Shown here: piece by piece, positions 44,071 to 52,357 of the stretch | Position numbering within the stretch: the stretch's first letter is position 1 | Layout: each line of letters begins with the position of its first letter | Source: UBA2779 sp965232615 | GTDB taxonomy: Bacteria > Spirochaetota > Spirochaetia > DSM-2461 | Reading direction: 5' to 3' | Assembly (NCBI GenBank): GCA_965232615.1 | Contig: OZ246985.1 | Span: 1-64,000, forward strand | Length of the DNA stretch: 64,000 nt | Notes under the pieces: model-generated | Seen by the model: the letters and a program-made list of their open reading frames with translations, nothing else | What the model was told of the DNA's origin: nothing | The model's database searches: none | Position numbers and translations under genes: made by a program

Positions 44071-44178
44071 TTGACATAATTCGCGTTAACATATTAGCTT
44101 TGCTCTACCGAAGTTTGTTGCCCTGGCAATGTTTTCGGTCCGACCATGCAATTGATGCTGATTCTAGAGGAGAGGAGC

Positions 44179-44394
44179 ATGGGGTTACTTGAAGTAAAAA
44201 ATGGATGCAAAGCTGTTGTCGTCAGTATAGGTGGCGGGCATGCTGTAAGAAATAGACTTATCAACCTTGGGATTGTACCAGGAATACCGGTAAAGATTAT
44301 CCGCAAAGATGGTCGAAATCCCATGATACTCTCTGTAATGGGGCACCAGGTGATGCTGGGTTACAGTCTGGCCCAAATGGTTGTTGTCCGATGA
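44179..44394 (+). CDS. feoA: FeoA-family protein (first of two)
   Basis: A 71-residue SH3-like FeoA protein from ATG 44179, preceded by GAGGAGAGG; an upstream ATG at 44146 is open but has no ribosome-binding site. The family pattern is seen in VRNRLINLGIVPGIPVKII and PMILSVMGHQVMLGYSLAQ. FeoA proteins assist FeoB in ferrous iron uptake from the cytoplasmic side. A second FeoA and FeoB follow, giving the A-A-B order found in several anaerobes. A TTGACA 102 bp upstream, at the end of an inverted-repeat element, may contribute a promoter. Confidence 0.88.
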   Translation: MGLLEVKNGCKAVVVSIGGGHAVRNRLINLGIVPGIPVKIIRKDGRNPMILSVMGHQVMLGYSLAQMVVVR

Positions 44395-44545
44395 TGTTGC
44401 ATTCCCGAATCTTACAGAAATCTCCAATGGATGTTTCCAACTCCTCCCACTCAGTTTCTGACTTGATCTTTTTCACCGTTACGACATTTAGAAAAGATGC
44501 ACCCGGAAATCTCTTCGCCGGATTCCAGAAGTAAGGTTTCTGAAG

Positions 44546-44815
44546 ATGTCTTTACCTGATTTCAAGGAAATCCAGATCGGGGAACAGGCGAGAATCGTTG
44601 GCTACGATATAACCGAAAACAGTTATCGGCGCAAGCTGCTGTCGATGGGGCTAACCAGGGGAACTGTGTTCACATTGACCAGAATTGCACCTATGGGTGA
44701 TCCCGTGGAAATTGAGATCATGGGATACAAACTGACCCTGCGCAGAAGTGAAGCTGATATACTGCGGATAGAAAGGGTTATTCCTGTGAAATCTCAACCC
44801 CAGGACAGTCAATGA
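44546..44815 (+). CDS. feoA: FeoA-family protein (second)
   Basis: An 89-residue FeoA-like protein: IQIGEQARIVGYDITENSYR, KLLSMGLTRGTVFTLTRIAP and GDPVEIEIMGYKLTLRRSEA. It has a longer N-terminus and a C-terminal tail compared with the first copy. Its stop overlaps the FeoB start in ATGA, so this copy is the one translationally coupled to FeoB. The 150-bp gap between the two feoA genes holds no visible gene. Confidence 0.9.
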   Translation: MSLPDFKEIQIGEQARIVGYDITENSYRRKLLSMGLTRGTVFTLTRIAPMGDPVEIEIMGYKLTLRRSEADILRIERVIPVKSQPQDSQ

Positions 44816-47046
44816 GTCAACAGTCCATCGCTGTTGTTGGAAATCCCAACTGCGGAAAATCAACTTTGTTCAACAGCCTTACCGGCAGCAATCAGCGCAT
44901 TGGTAACTGGCCAGGTGTTACCGTCGAGAAAAAATCAGGCATGCTTCTTGGATCGGAGAACATTGAGGTAATCGATTTACCAGGCATTTACTCTTTGAAT
45001 ACCGGCAGTGAAGATGAGATGATTGCCCGTAACCACATCCTTTCCGGCGAAACAGATTTAATCGTCAATATAGTGGATACATCAAACCTGGAAAGAAATC
45101 TGTTTCTAACCCTCACCCTGATGGAAATGGGGAAATCAATGATACTCGTCCTCGGCATGAAGGATCTGGCTGAGAAAAAAGGCATTCTTGTGGATGCTCA
45201 AGCTCTTGCCCGGGCGCTTTCCATTCCGACTATATTAATCAACACCCTTAACAGTGTTGACACCCGGGATGTCCGCCGGCTAATAAAACAATGCCTGGCT
45301 GAACAGAAACCAACGGAATCCAGGGTGACGTATCCTGAAAGCATTGAAACTATCCTCGCTCAATGGTCTTCCAGATCAACGTCCATTTCCAGGCAAACAG
45401 CGATAATGCTCCTTGAAGAAGACGTGGAAACAACCACCAGAGTTATCAATTCAGGTGTCATTTCCCCACAGGAAATTCAGACTGGCATAGAAACTGTCAG
45501 AGAAAAAGATGGTGATTTCCCGGATGTGATGATTGCTGAGGCAAAATTCGCCTGTATTATCTCCATTCTCAAGGGTATTGTGGGGAAAACAAAAGGCATA
45601 ACAGCGGCTACGGAGAACATCGACCGGATTGTTCTCAATAAATGGGCAGGTGTTCCCGTTTTTCTTATGATCATGTTCCTGCTCTTCTGGACTGTTACCA
45701 ACATCGGCGGCGCGTTCATTGATTTCTTCGACATCCTCTTTGGAGCCGTGTTCGTGGATGGATTGAGTCTGGTATTGAAATCAGTTGGTTCTCCGCAGTG
45801 GCTGGTTACCCTCCTCGCAGGAGGTGTCGGGGCTGGAATTCAAACAGTTGCCACATTCATTCCCATTGTTTTTATCATGTTTCTGATGCTCTCAATACTG
45901 GAGGATTCAGGATACCTGGCAAGGGCTGCCTTTGTGATGGACCGGTTCATGCAGAGAATAGGACTGCCTGGAAAGGCATTTGTCCCCATGCTTGTAGGGT
46001 TTGGGTGCACTGTGCCGGCTGTAATGGCCACACGAACTCTGGAGAACAAGAAGGATAAATACCTCACCATCTTCATGGCACCATTCATGTCCTGCGGAGC
46101 CCGGCTGCCCGTTTATGCCTTGTTTGGAGCGGCTTTTTTTGGTTCCCATGCCAGCCTGATGATCTTTTCCATTTACCTCACGGGTTTTTTTCTGGCTATA
46201 CTCACCGGACAGATCCTTAAAAATACTCTTTTTCGAGGTGAAGTATCTCATTTCGTTATGGAGTTGCCTCCATACCACATGCCGCAGTTTAAGATGATAA
46301 TGAGCAGGACATGGGATCGATTAAGTGTCTTCATTTTCCGTGCAGGCAAAGTTATCGTTGTTGCGGTACTCATCTTATCCTTTTTCAACTCGCTTGGAGT
46401 GGATGGCAGTTTCGGAAATGAAGACAGCGAGAACTCAGTTCTGGGAGTCATGAGTACAGCCGTTACACCTGTTTTCGAACCGATGGGTATTGACAAAAAG
46501 AACTGGCCGGCCACCATTGGTCTGGTTACCGGGCTATTCGCCAAGGAAGCCATAGTCGGTACCATAACCGGCCTTTACGGTCAGATGGCAGCAACAGAAG
46601 GAACGGATGCCGAAAAGGCTGATTTCTCCCTGGTAACCGCCGTTATTAACGCTTTTAAGAGTATCGTCAGCGGCCCTGGAAGTCTTATCGCCCTTCCAGC
46701 CGATCTACTGGGAACGGAAGAAATCTCCAGGGAATCAGCAGTTTATGATCAGTTGAGGTTATCGTTTGGTAACGACTGGACACGTGCCTTCGCATACTTG
46801 CTTTTTGTACTCATATACTTCCCCTGCGTAGCCGCATTTGGAGCCATTGTCCGGGAAATTGGAATCGGCTATGGCTGGCTGGCGATTACTTATCTCACAA
46901 TCCTTGCCTGGAGTGTCGCCACCCTGTTTTTTCAGATTGCAACCGAGCACAATATCTTCTGGATGGGATTCGCAATCCTGCTTGTTGGCCTGTTTATTCC
47001 AGTGTTCAATCTTGTCAGTAAACGATGGAACTGGAACAGAAAATGA
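44812..47046 (+). CDS. feoB: Ferrous iron transport protein FeoB
   Basis: A 744-residue protein. The N-terminal G domain has G1 VVGNPNCGKSTLFNSLTG, G2 in PGVTVEKKSG and G3 VIDLPGIYSL. G4 is degenerate (VLGMKDLAEKKG instead of NxxD). The GDI-like linker is followed by a membrane domain with about eight segments and two Gate motifs (MLVGFGCTVPAVMATRTL and TGLFAKEAIVGTI). It imports Fe2+ across the inner membrane under anaerobic conditions. No Fur or DtxR box was recognised upstream. Confidence 0.95.
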   Translation: MSQQSIAVVGNPNCGKSTLFNSLTGSNQRIGNWPGVTVEKKSGMLLGSENIEVIDLPGIYSLNTGSEDEMIARNHILSGETDLIVNIVDTSNLERNLFLTLTLMEMGKSMILVLGMKDLAEKKGILVDAQALARALSIPTILINTLNSVDTRDVRRLIKQCLAEQKPTESRVTYPESIETILAQWSSRSTSISRQTAIMLLEEDVETTTRVINSGVISPQEIQTGIETVREKDGDFPDVMIAEAKFACIISILKGIVGKTKGITAATENIDRIVLNKWAGVPVFLMIMFLLFWTVTNIGGAFIDFFDILFGAVFVDGLSLVLKSVGSPQWLVTLLAGGVGAGIQTVATFIPIVFIMFLMLSILEDSGYLARAAFVMDRFMQRIGLPGKAFVPMLVGFGCTVPAVMATRTLENKKDKYLTIFMAPFMSCGARLPVYALFGAAFFGSHASLMIFSIYLTGFFLAILTGQILKNTLFRGEVSHFVMELPPYHMPQFKMIMSRTWDRLSVFIFRAGKVIVVAVLILSFFNSLGVDGSFGNEDSENSVLGVMSTAVTPVFEPMGIDKKNWPATIGLVTGLFAKEAIVGTITGLYGQMAATEGTDAEKADFSLVTAVINAFKSIVSGPGSLIALPADLLGTEEISRESAVYDQLRLSFGNDWTRAFAYLLFVLIYFPCVAAFGAIVREIGIGYGWLAITYLTILAWSVATLFFQIATEHNIFWMGFAILLVGLFIPVFNLVSKRWNWNRK

Positions 47047-47107
47047 TTGGAAAACAGGGACAAAGCCCCCATTCTCAATACCTGTGAATCATGGTAGAAT
47101 TCTCTCC

Positions 47108-48877
47108 ATGGTAAAGAATAAACGAACTGCAACATGTGGTGAATTAACAGTAGAGAACACAGGTCAAACCGTAACATTGAATGGATGGATTCACCGCAGC
47201 AGGAATCATGGCGGTGTGCATTTTTTCGACATCAGAGACCGCTATGGCATGACTCAAGCGGTTATAGATAACAACGCTTCCCAGAAGCTGCAGGATATGG
47301 CCGCTGAGTTGAAAATGGAATACTGTATTGCCGTAACAGGGATTGTCCAGGTCCGTCCGGCAGGAATGGTCAACAGAAACATTGTAACGGGTGAAATTGA
47401 GCTTGTCATCCATTCCCTTGAGGTGTTAAACACCTGTCCTGCTCTCCCGTTCATGGTAGACGGTGAGGAAGAGGTCAATGAAAATCTCCGTATGAAGTAC
47501 AGATTTCTTGATCTCAGGACTGAAGCGATGCAAAAACGCCTGAAACTACGTCACGAAACCACGTGGGAAGCAAGAACGTATTTAACAGAGCAGGGGTTCT
47601 GGGAAGTGGAAACGCCCACCCTCATCAAATCCACTCCGGAAGGTGCTCGGGATTATCTGGTACCATCCCGTCTGAATACCGGACATTTCTATGCTCTTCC
47701 TCAATCTCCTCAGCTCTACAAACAGGTGCTTATGGCTGGAGGCTCCGATAGATACTATCAATTTGCCCGCTGCTACAGGGATGAAGATGCCCGGGGAGAC
47801 AGACAGCCGGAGTTCACCCAGATTGACCTTGAGATGAGTTTTGTCAGTCGGGATGATGTATTGGAACTTCTCGAAGGACTGATGTCGAGAACATTCAAAA
47901 AAGTTCTGGGGATTGATTTACCCTGTCCCTTCCCTCGACTAACCTGGCAACAATCCATGAATGAGTATGGAACTGACAAGCCTGATCTCCGCTATGGAAT
48001 GAAGCTCCAGGATTTTACCCCCTTTGTCCCAAATTCGGACTTTGGCGTTTTCAAATCAGTTCTGAAATCCGGGGGTACAGTAAAAGCCATGGTTGTAGAA
48101 AATGCCGCCGATAGCTACTCCCGGAAAAGGATTGCTGAACTGGAAGATGAAGCACTGAAAAAAGGTGCCAGAGGATTGGCCTGGATGAAGGTAACAGGCG
48201 ATGGTCTGGATGGTGGTGTTTCAAAGTTCTACATGGAACAGTCAACAGCCATCCGCAATGAACTGGGAGCAAAACCAGGGGATCTTATACTTCTGATGGG
48301 GGCCGATTGGAAAACATCCGTGGAAGCTCTGGGAGCTGTGCGAATGAAACTGGGCAGGGATCGGGGACTTATTGAACCCGATACATTCAAGCTCTGCTGG
48401 GTGATGGATTTCCCCTTGTTCGAGAGGGATACGGAAGGGGATTCCTGGAAGCCGGTTCACCACATGTTTACAATGCCCAGGGAACAGTATCTGGACACAA
48501 TGGAAGAGAATCCCGGGGAAGTAATCGGCGATCTATACGACCTGGTTCTCAATGGTAACGAATTGGGTTCCGGTTCTGTCAGGATACACGATCCCGACAT
48601 ACAATTCCGAGTCTTCGACATTGTGGGGTTCCCCAGGGAAAGTGCAGAGCAGCGATTTGGATTCCTCCTGGAAGCTTTGAGATACGGGGCGCCTCCCCAT
48701 GCAGGCTTTGCCATCGGGTTTGATCGTCTGGTTATGATTATGGCTCAGGTGAACTCATTGAGAGATGTTATTGCCTTTCCAAAAAACACCCAGGGAATCA
48801 GTCCCATGGATGACAGTCCATCGGCTGTAGATACTGAGCAGCTTGATGATCTTCGATTAAAAATTGTTCAGGATTGA
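47108..48877 (+). CDS. aspS: Aspartyl-tRNA synthetase
   Basis: A 589-residue bacterial-type AspRS starting at ATG 47108 (MVKNKRTATCGELTVENTGQ); the longer open frame upstream overlaps feoB and is not family-like. An OB-fold anticodon-binding domain (NGWIHRSRNHGGVHFFDIRD) is followed by class II motif 2 ARCYRDEDARGDRQPEFTQ, the bacterial insertion domain, and motif 3 GFAIGFDRLVMIMAQ. It charges tRNA-Asp, and possibly tRNA-Asn if the enzyme is non-discriminating, which cannot be told here. Length and domain order are normal. Confidence 0.96.
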   Translation: MVKNKRTATCGELTVENTGQTVTLNGWIHRSRNHGGVHFFDIRDRYGMTQAVIDNNASQKLQDMAAELKMEYCIAVTGIVQVRPAGMVNRNIVTGEIELVIHSLEVLNTCPALPFMVDGEEEVNENLRMKYRFLDLRTEAMQKRLKLRHETTWEARTYLTEQGFWEVETPTLIKSTPEGARDYLVPSRLNTGHFYALPQSPQLYKQVLMAGGSDRYYQFARCYRDEDARGDRQPEFTQIDLEMSFVSRDDVLELLEGLMSRTFKKVLGIDLPCPFPRLTWQQSMNEYGTDKPDLRYGMKLQDFTPFVPNSDFGVFKSVLKSGGTVKAMVVENAADSYSRKRIAELEDEALKKGARGLAWMKVTGDGLDGGVSKFYMEQSTAIRNELGAKPGDLILLMGADWKTSVEALGAVRMKLGRDRGLIEPDTFKLCWVMDFPLFERDTEGDSWKPVHHMFTMPREQYLDTMEENPGEVIGDLYDLVLNGNELGSGSVRIHDPDIQFRVFDIVGFPRESAEQRFGFLLEALRYGAPPHAGFAIGFDRLVMIMAQVNSLRDVIAFPKNTQGISPMDDSPSAVDTEQLDDLRLKIVQD

Positions 48878-48965
48878 CAGACTGCATTCTGTGTTCCCAG
48901 AATACTCCCGCAGCCCTGTCGCGTGTTGACCTTTACTGGAAATTATTATACCCTCTCAGGTATTC

Positions 48966-50135
48966 ATGTTTTCCATTAAGACTTTTGACAGAATATCACC
49001 GGCCGGATTAAGCATCCTTGACAGGAGCCGTTACAATATAGACAGCTCCACAACAACACCCGATGCCATACTATTGAGAAGCCGCTGTCTTCTCGAAGAA
49101 ATGATTGGAGATTCCGTCAAAGCCATTGCCCGTGCTGGTGCGGGGGTAAACAACATTCCTGTAGATTTCTGCACGAGACAAGGAATCATCGTCTTCAATA
49201 CTCCCGGTGCCAATGCCAACAGTGTAAAAGAACTGGTGATTGCTGGTCTGCTTCTGTCGTCACGGCGTATCCATGAAGGGATGAACTGGCTTGAGAACCA
49301 GAAACCACATTCAGAACTTGAAAAACAGGTTGAAAAGAATAAATCAACATTCGTGGGCAATGAAATATCCGGAAAGAGCATTGGAATCATTGGCCTTGGA
49401 GCAATCGGGGTTCTCGTTGCCAATACAGTCGTGGAACTGGGAATGACCACTTACGGATATGATCCATTTATTTCTATTGATGCAGCATGGGGATTGTCGA
49501 GAAAAGTAAAGCGGACTGAAAGTCTCAATCAGATCATGTCCAGTTGTGATTACATCACCCTCCATGTACCTCTGACACCGGACACAGAGGGTCTGGTGAA
49601 TATGGAGAACCTTGGAAGAGCAAAAAAAGGACTGCGCATACTTAATTTCTCACGGGATGGTTTAGTTGACGGAAAAGCTGTTGAATCATCTCTGAATAAA
49701 GGAATTATCAACCGTTACATCACAGATTTTCCAACACCGGAACTCATGGGTATCGAAGGAGTGATGAGTCTGCCCCACCTTGGAGCTTCAACAATGGAGG
49801 CTGAAGAAAACTGTGCTGTAATGGCGGTAAGACAACTCAAGAATTTCCTGGAAAATGGCAGCATTGTGAATTCAGTCAATTTTCCTGACTGCTCCCTTGA
49901 TAACACCGGAGTAACCCGCCTCCTTGTTGCCAATCTCAATGTACCAAACATGTTGAGCCAAATTCTGGAAATACTTGCCCATAAGAATCTCAATGTTGAA
50001 GAGATGGTCAATAAGCACCGCAATGGTGTAGCGTACAATATAATTGATATCTCAACCCCGGTAATCAGTGAATCAGTGCTGTCAGAACTGAATAATATCG
50101 AAGGGGTTATAATGACCCGACAGATAGGATGCTGA
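48966..50135 (+). CDS. serA: D-3-phosphoglycerate dehydrogenase with ACT domain
   Basis: A 389-residue 2-hydroxyacid dehydrogenase. AIARAGAGVNNIPVDFCTRQ is the substrate-side pattern of the family, SIGIIGLGAIGVLVANTV is the NAD-binding motif, and the catalytic His is in SLPHLGASTMEAEENC. The C-terminal 75 residues (NVPNMLSQILEILAHKNLNV) are an ACT-type regulatory domain that in this family binds serine. It begins serine synthesis from 3-phosphoglycerate. It stands alone; serB and serC are not nearby. Confidence 0.9.
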   Translation: MFSIKTFDRISPAGLSILDRSRYNIDSSTTTPDAILLRSRCLLEEMIGDSVKAIARAGAGVNNIPVDFCTRQGIIVFNTPGANANSVKELVIAGLLLSSRRIHEGMNWLENQKPHSELEKQVEKNKSTFVGNEISGKSIGIIGLGAIGVLVANTVVELGMTTYGYDPFISIDAAWGLSRKVKRTESLNQIMSSCDYITLHVPLTPDTEGLVNMENLGRAKKGLRILNFSRDGLVDGKAVESSLNKGIINRYITDFPTPELMGIEGVMSLPHLGASTMEAEENCAVMAVRQLKNFLENGSIVNSVNFPDCSLDNTGVTRLLVANLNVPNMLSQILEILAHKNLNVEEMVNKHRNGVAYNIIDISTPVISESVLSELNNIEGVIMTRQIGC

Positions 50136-50151
50136 AAAGTTCTTCAATGGG

Positions 50152-50180
50152 TCGACAGGTTGAGTTTTTTTCGTTATACT
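50152..50180 (+). promoter_or_regulatory. Promoter upstream of the peptidyl-prolyl isomerase operon
   Basis: TCGACA at 50152-50157 and TATACT at 50175-50180 with a 17-bp spacer, each five of six consensus bases. The inverted-repeat element at 50198-50287 would then be transcribed as part of the 5' leader and could fold into a hairpin ahead of the first gene. Confidence 0.55.
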
Positions 50181-50197
50181 GGCTACCATTGAATAAT

Positions 50198-50287
50198 GGG
50201 TACCTCTAAAAAACAACTTTAGGGAATTGACGAAGTGGCGGTAGAAAAGATCGAGTCAAGAACTCAATGGGTTTTTTAGAGGTGCCC
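50198..50287. mobile_element. Small inverted-repeat element, short type, in a 5' leader
   Basis: A 90-bp element with ends GGGTACCTCTAAAAAAC and GGGTTTTTTAGAGGTGCCC, almost the same as the copy at 29882. It ends 23 bp before ATG 50311, with AGGAGG in between, and begins 18 bp after a good -10 box. Confidence 0.85.
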
Positions 50288-50310
50288 GAATATCTTTTTC
50301 AGGAGGTTCG

Positions 50311-51351
50311 ATGAACCACAGGATTTTACGGAAATATACATTCTTCCTGATACTGACAGTATTTGCGATGACTTCAATATCATGTAACCCCAACCCCTAC
50401 AACCTTGAGGATGGCCTGTATGCCAGTATTATTACAGCAAAGGGTGATATAGTTATCGAACTGTTCCCCGATAAATCGCCTCTAACAGTATTGAACTTTG
50501 TTGGTCTTGCAGAAGGTACACTGGATTTTGCAAACAAGAAGGGCCCCTTCTATAGTGGATTGAAATTTCATCGCGTGATTGAGAACTTCATGATTCAGGG
50601 GGGAGATCCTCAGGGAACTGGATCTGGCGGACCTGGCTACAGTTTCAGGGATGAAACTGATAACGGCCTGATCTTTGATAAACCCGGAATACTGGCCATG
50701 GCCAATTCCGGCCCCAATACCAATGGAAGTCAGTTTTTTATAACCCATGTTGTTACAGACTGGCTCAATGCCAAACATACAATATTCGGTCAGGTGGAAC
50801 AGGGCCAGGAGATTGTCAATGCAATTGAGCAAAATGACATCATGAAAGAAATCAAAATCATGAGAATAGGAACGAAAGCATCGAACTACAAAGCTGACGC
50901 TGACACATTCAAAGCAATGGAGAAAAATCTTGAACAACAGGCACAGGCAGTCCGGGAGGAAAAAATGAAAGATATATTAAACGAAATTGCCAACCGCTGG
51001 CCTGGTGCTTTATACGATGAAAATACAGGTATTTATAATCTGATTCGTACGGAAGGTGCTGGCCCTCTTCCGAATTCCGGCTCCAGAATTACGGTTCATT
51101 ACACCGGAACACTGATGGATGGAACCAAGTTTGACAGTTCAAGAGACAGGGATAATCCCTTCCAATTCATTGTTGGTAAAAGACAGGTGATTCCTGGCTG
51201 GGATGTTTCCATACTGCAAATGAAAAGAGGTGAGCGGCGCATAATAATACTCCCTCCTGAAATGGGTTATGGCAGTCGGGGGATTGGTCCCATACCGGCT
51301 GATTCATGGCTGGTATTTGATGTGGAACTCATTGATTTCCAGGAAGAATAA
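50311..51351 (+). CDS. Cyclophilin-FKBP fusion lipoprotein (peptidyl-prolyl isomerase)
   Basis: A 346-residue lipoprotein with signal ending in MTSISC (Cys 25), then a cyclophilin domain (about 38-190: FHRVIENFMIQGGDPQGTG, GILAMANSGPNTNGSQFFIT) and an FKBP domain (about 240-346: GSRITVHYTGTLMDGTKFDS, VIPGWDVSILQMKRGERR, PPEMGYGSRGIGPIPADSWL). Both active sites look complete: Arg, Phe and Gln of the cyclophilin and the aromatic pocket of the FKBP. It would catalyse proline isomerisation in exported proteins at the membrane. AGGAGG precedes the start. A related gene follows at 51353. Confidence 0.9.
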   Translation: MNHRILRKYTFFLILTVFAMTSISCNPNPYNLEDGLYASIITAKGDIVIELFPDKSPLTVLNFVGLAEGTLDFANKKGPFYSGLKFHRVIENFMIQGGDPQGTGSGGPGYSFRDETDNGLIFDKPGILAMANSGPNTNGSQFFITHVVTDWLNAKHTIFGQVEQGQEIVNAIEQNDIMKEIKIMRIGTKASNYKADADTFKAMEKNLEQQAQAVREEKMKDILNEIANRWPGALYDENTGIYNLIRTEGAGPLPNSGSRITVHYTGTLMDGTKFDSSRDRDNPFQFIVGKRQVIPGWDVSILQMKRGERRIIILPPEMGYGSRGIGPIPADSWLVFDVELIDFQEE

Positions 51352-51352
51352 C

Positions 51353-52357
51353 ATGAAACTCCGCCTGACTGGTTTGGTTCTGTTTTGCTTCTCAACTGCC
51401 GGGCTCTGGGCTTCAGGAAACCAGGAAAATCCTGGACCGGGTTTGTATGCACATATAAAAACCGCAAAGGGTACAATGGTTTTCAAACTGGATTACAATA
51501 ACACACCATTAACAGTTACAAGTTTTGCTGGACTTGCTCAGGGCATTTTAAGTCACTCAACCAGAGATGCAGGTGTGCCTTATTATGATGGCATACCAAT
51601 TGATAGTGTAGTCAGGAGTTATGTCGCTTTTATCGGAGAACATGGTGAATCACTGCCCAGAGAAATGACCGGCAAAATATCCGCTTCATCTCCTGGAGTA
51701 TTGGTAATGGATGGCCTGTCAACCGAGTCATCGGCGAGTCGGTTCTTCATCACAATTCATGGAGATGAATTTCTTGATTCCAAATATACAAGTTTTGGAG
51801 AAATTGTTTCAGGTGATTCCACTTTGAAGAGACTGAGAGCCGGAGACATAATTCAATCTATAGAAATCTTGAAAAATGGTTCGGAAGCCAACGCATTTCC
51901 CATCACTCAGGATTCCTTCGACAAGCTTTTACTGAAAGGACGCGCAGCCGAAGTAAAGAATCTCGAAACCATTGATCCTGCACTTGCCGAAATTGTTCGC
52001 AGTCTTGGAGAGGGACGTAAAAAATCGCGCTCCGGTATATATTACGCCATCCTTACAGAGGGCGAGGGGCCTGCTCCCTCCAGCGGAGACAAGGTTTCCA
52101 TGCACTACATTGGCTCCCTTCTTGATGGAACAGTATTCGATAATTCAAAAATTCGGGAGCAAACATTTGATTTCACCGTGGGTGTAGACAGCATGATTCC
52201 CGGTTGGATTGAGATGGTAATGGACATGAAGACCGGTGAAATACGCAAAGTGGTTCTCCCTCCAGAAACAGCGTATGGTGAGTCTGGTTTTGGTCCAATA
52301 GGTCCTAACAGCTGGCTTATCTTTCAATTAGAACTGGTGAGCTTCATTGAGGACTGA
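51353..52357 (+). CDS. Second cyclophilin-FKBP fusion protein, cyclophilin half degenerate
   Basis: 334 residues, exported (MKLRLTGLVLFCFSTAGLWA), with the same two-domain order as the gene before it. In the cyclophilin half, the FHRVIENFMIQGG segment is replaced by IDSVVRSYVAFIGEH and the GSQFFIT by ASRFFITIH, so the catalytic Arg and Gln are lost. The FKBP half keeps GDKVSMHYIGSLLDGTVFDN, SMIPGWIEMVMDMKTGEIRK and PPETAYGESGFGPIGPNSWL. Two bases separate the two genes, suggesting tandem duplication and divergence of partners with separate roles. The stop abuts the radA start codon directly. Confidence 0.85.
   Translation: MKLRLTGLVLFCFSTAGLWASGNQENPGPGLYAHIKTAKGTMVFKLDYNNTPLTVTSFAGLAQGILSHSTRDAGVPYYDGIPIDSVVRSYVAFIGEHGESLPREMTGKISASSPGVLVMDGLSTESSASRFFITIHGDEFLDSKYTSFGEIVSGDSTLKRLRAGDIIQSIEILKNGSEANAFPITQDSFDKLLLKGRAAEVKNLETIDPALAEIVRSLGEGRKKSRSGIYYAILTEGEGPAPSSGDKVSMHYIGSLLDGTVFDNSKIREQTFDFTVGVDSMIPGWIEMVMDMKTGEIRKVVLPPETAYGESGFGPIGPNSWLIFQLELVSFIED

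Noticed and set aside
46838..47107. An N-terminal extension of AspRS overlapping feoB
   Set aside because: The start would be a TTG inside the feoB coding region, and the canonical AspRS N-terminus begins at ATG 47108.
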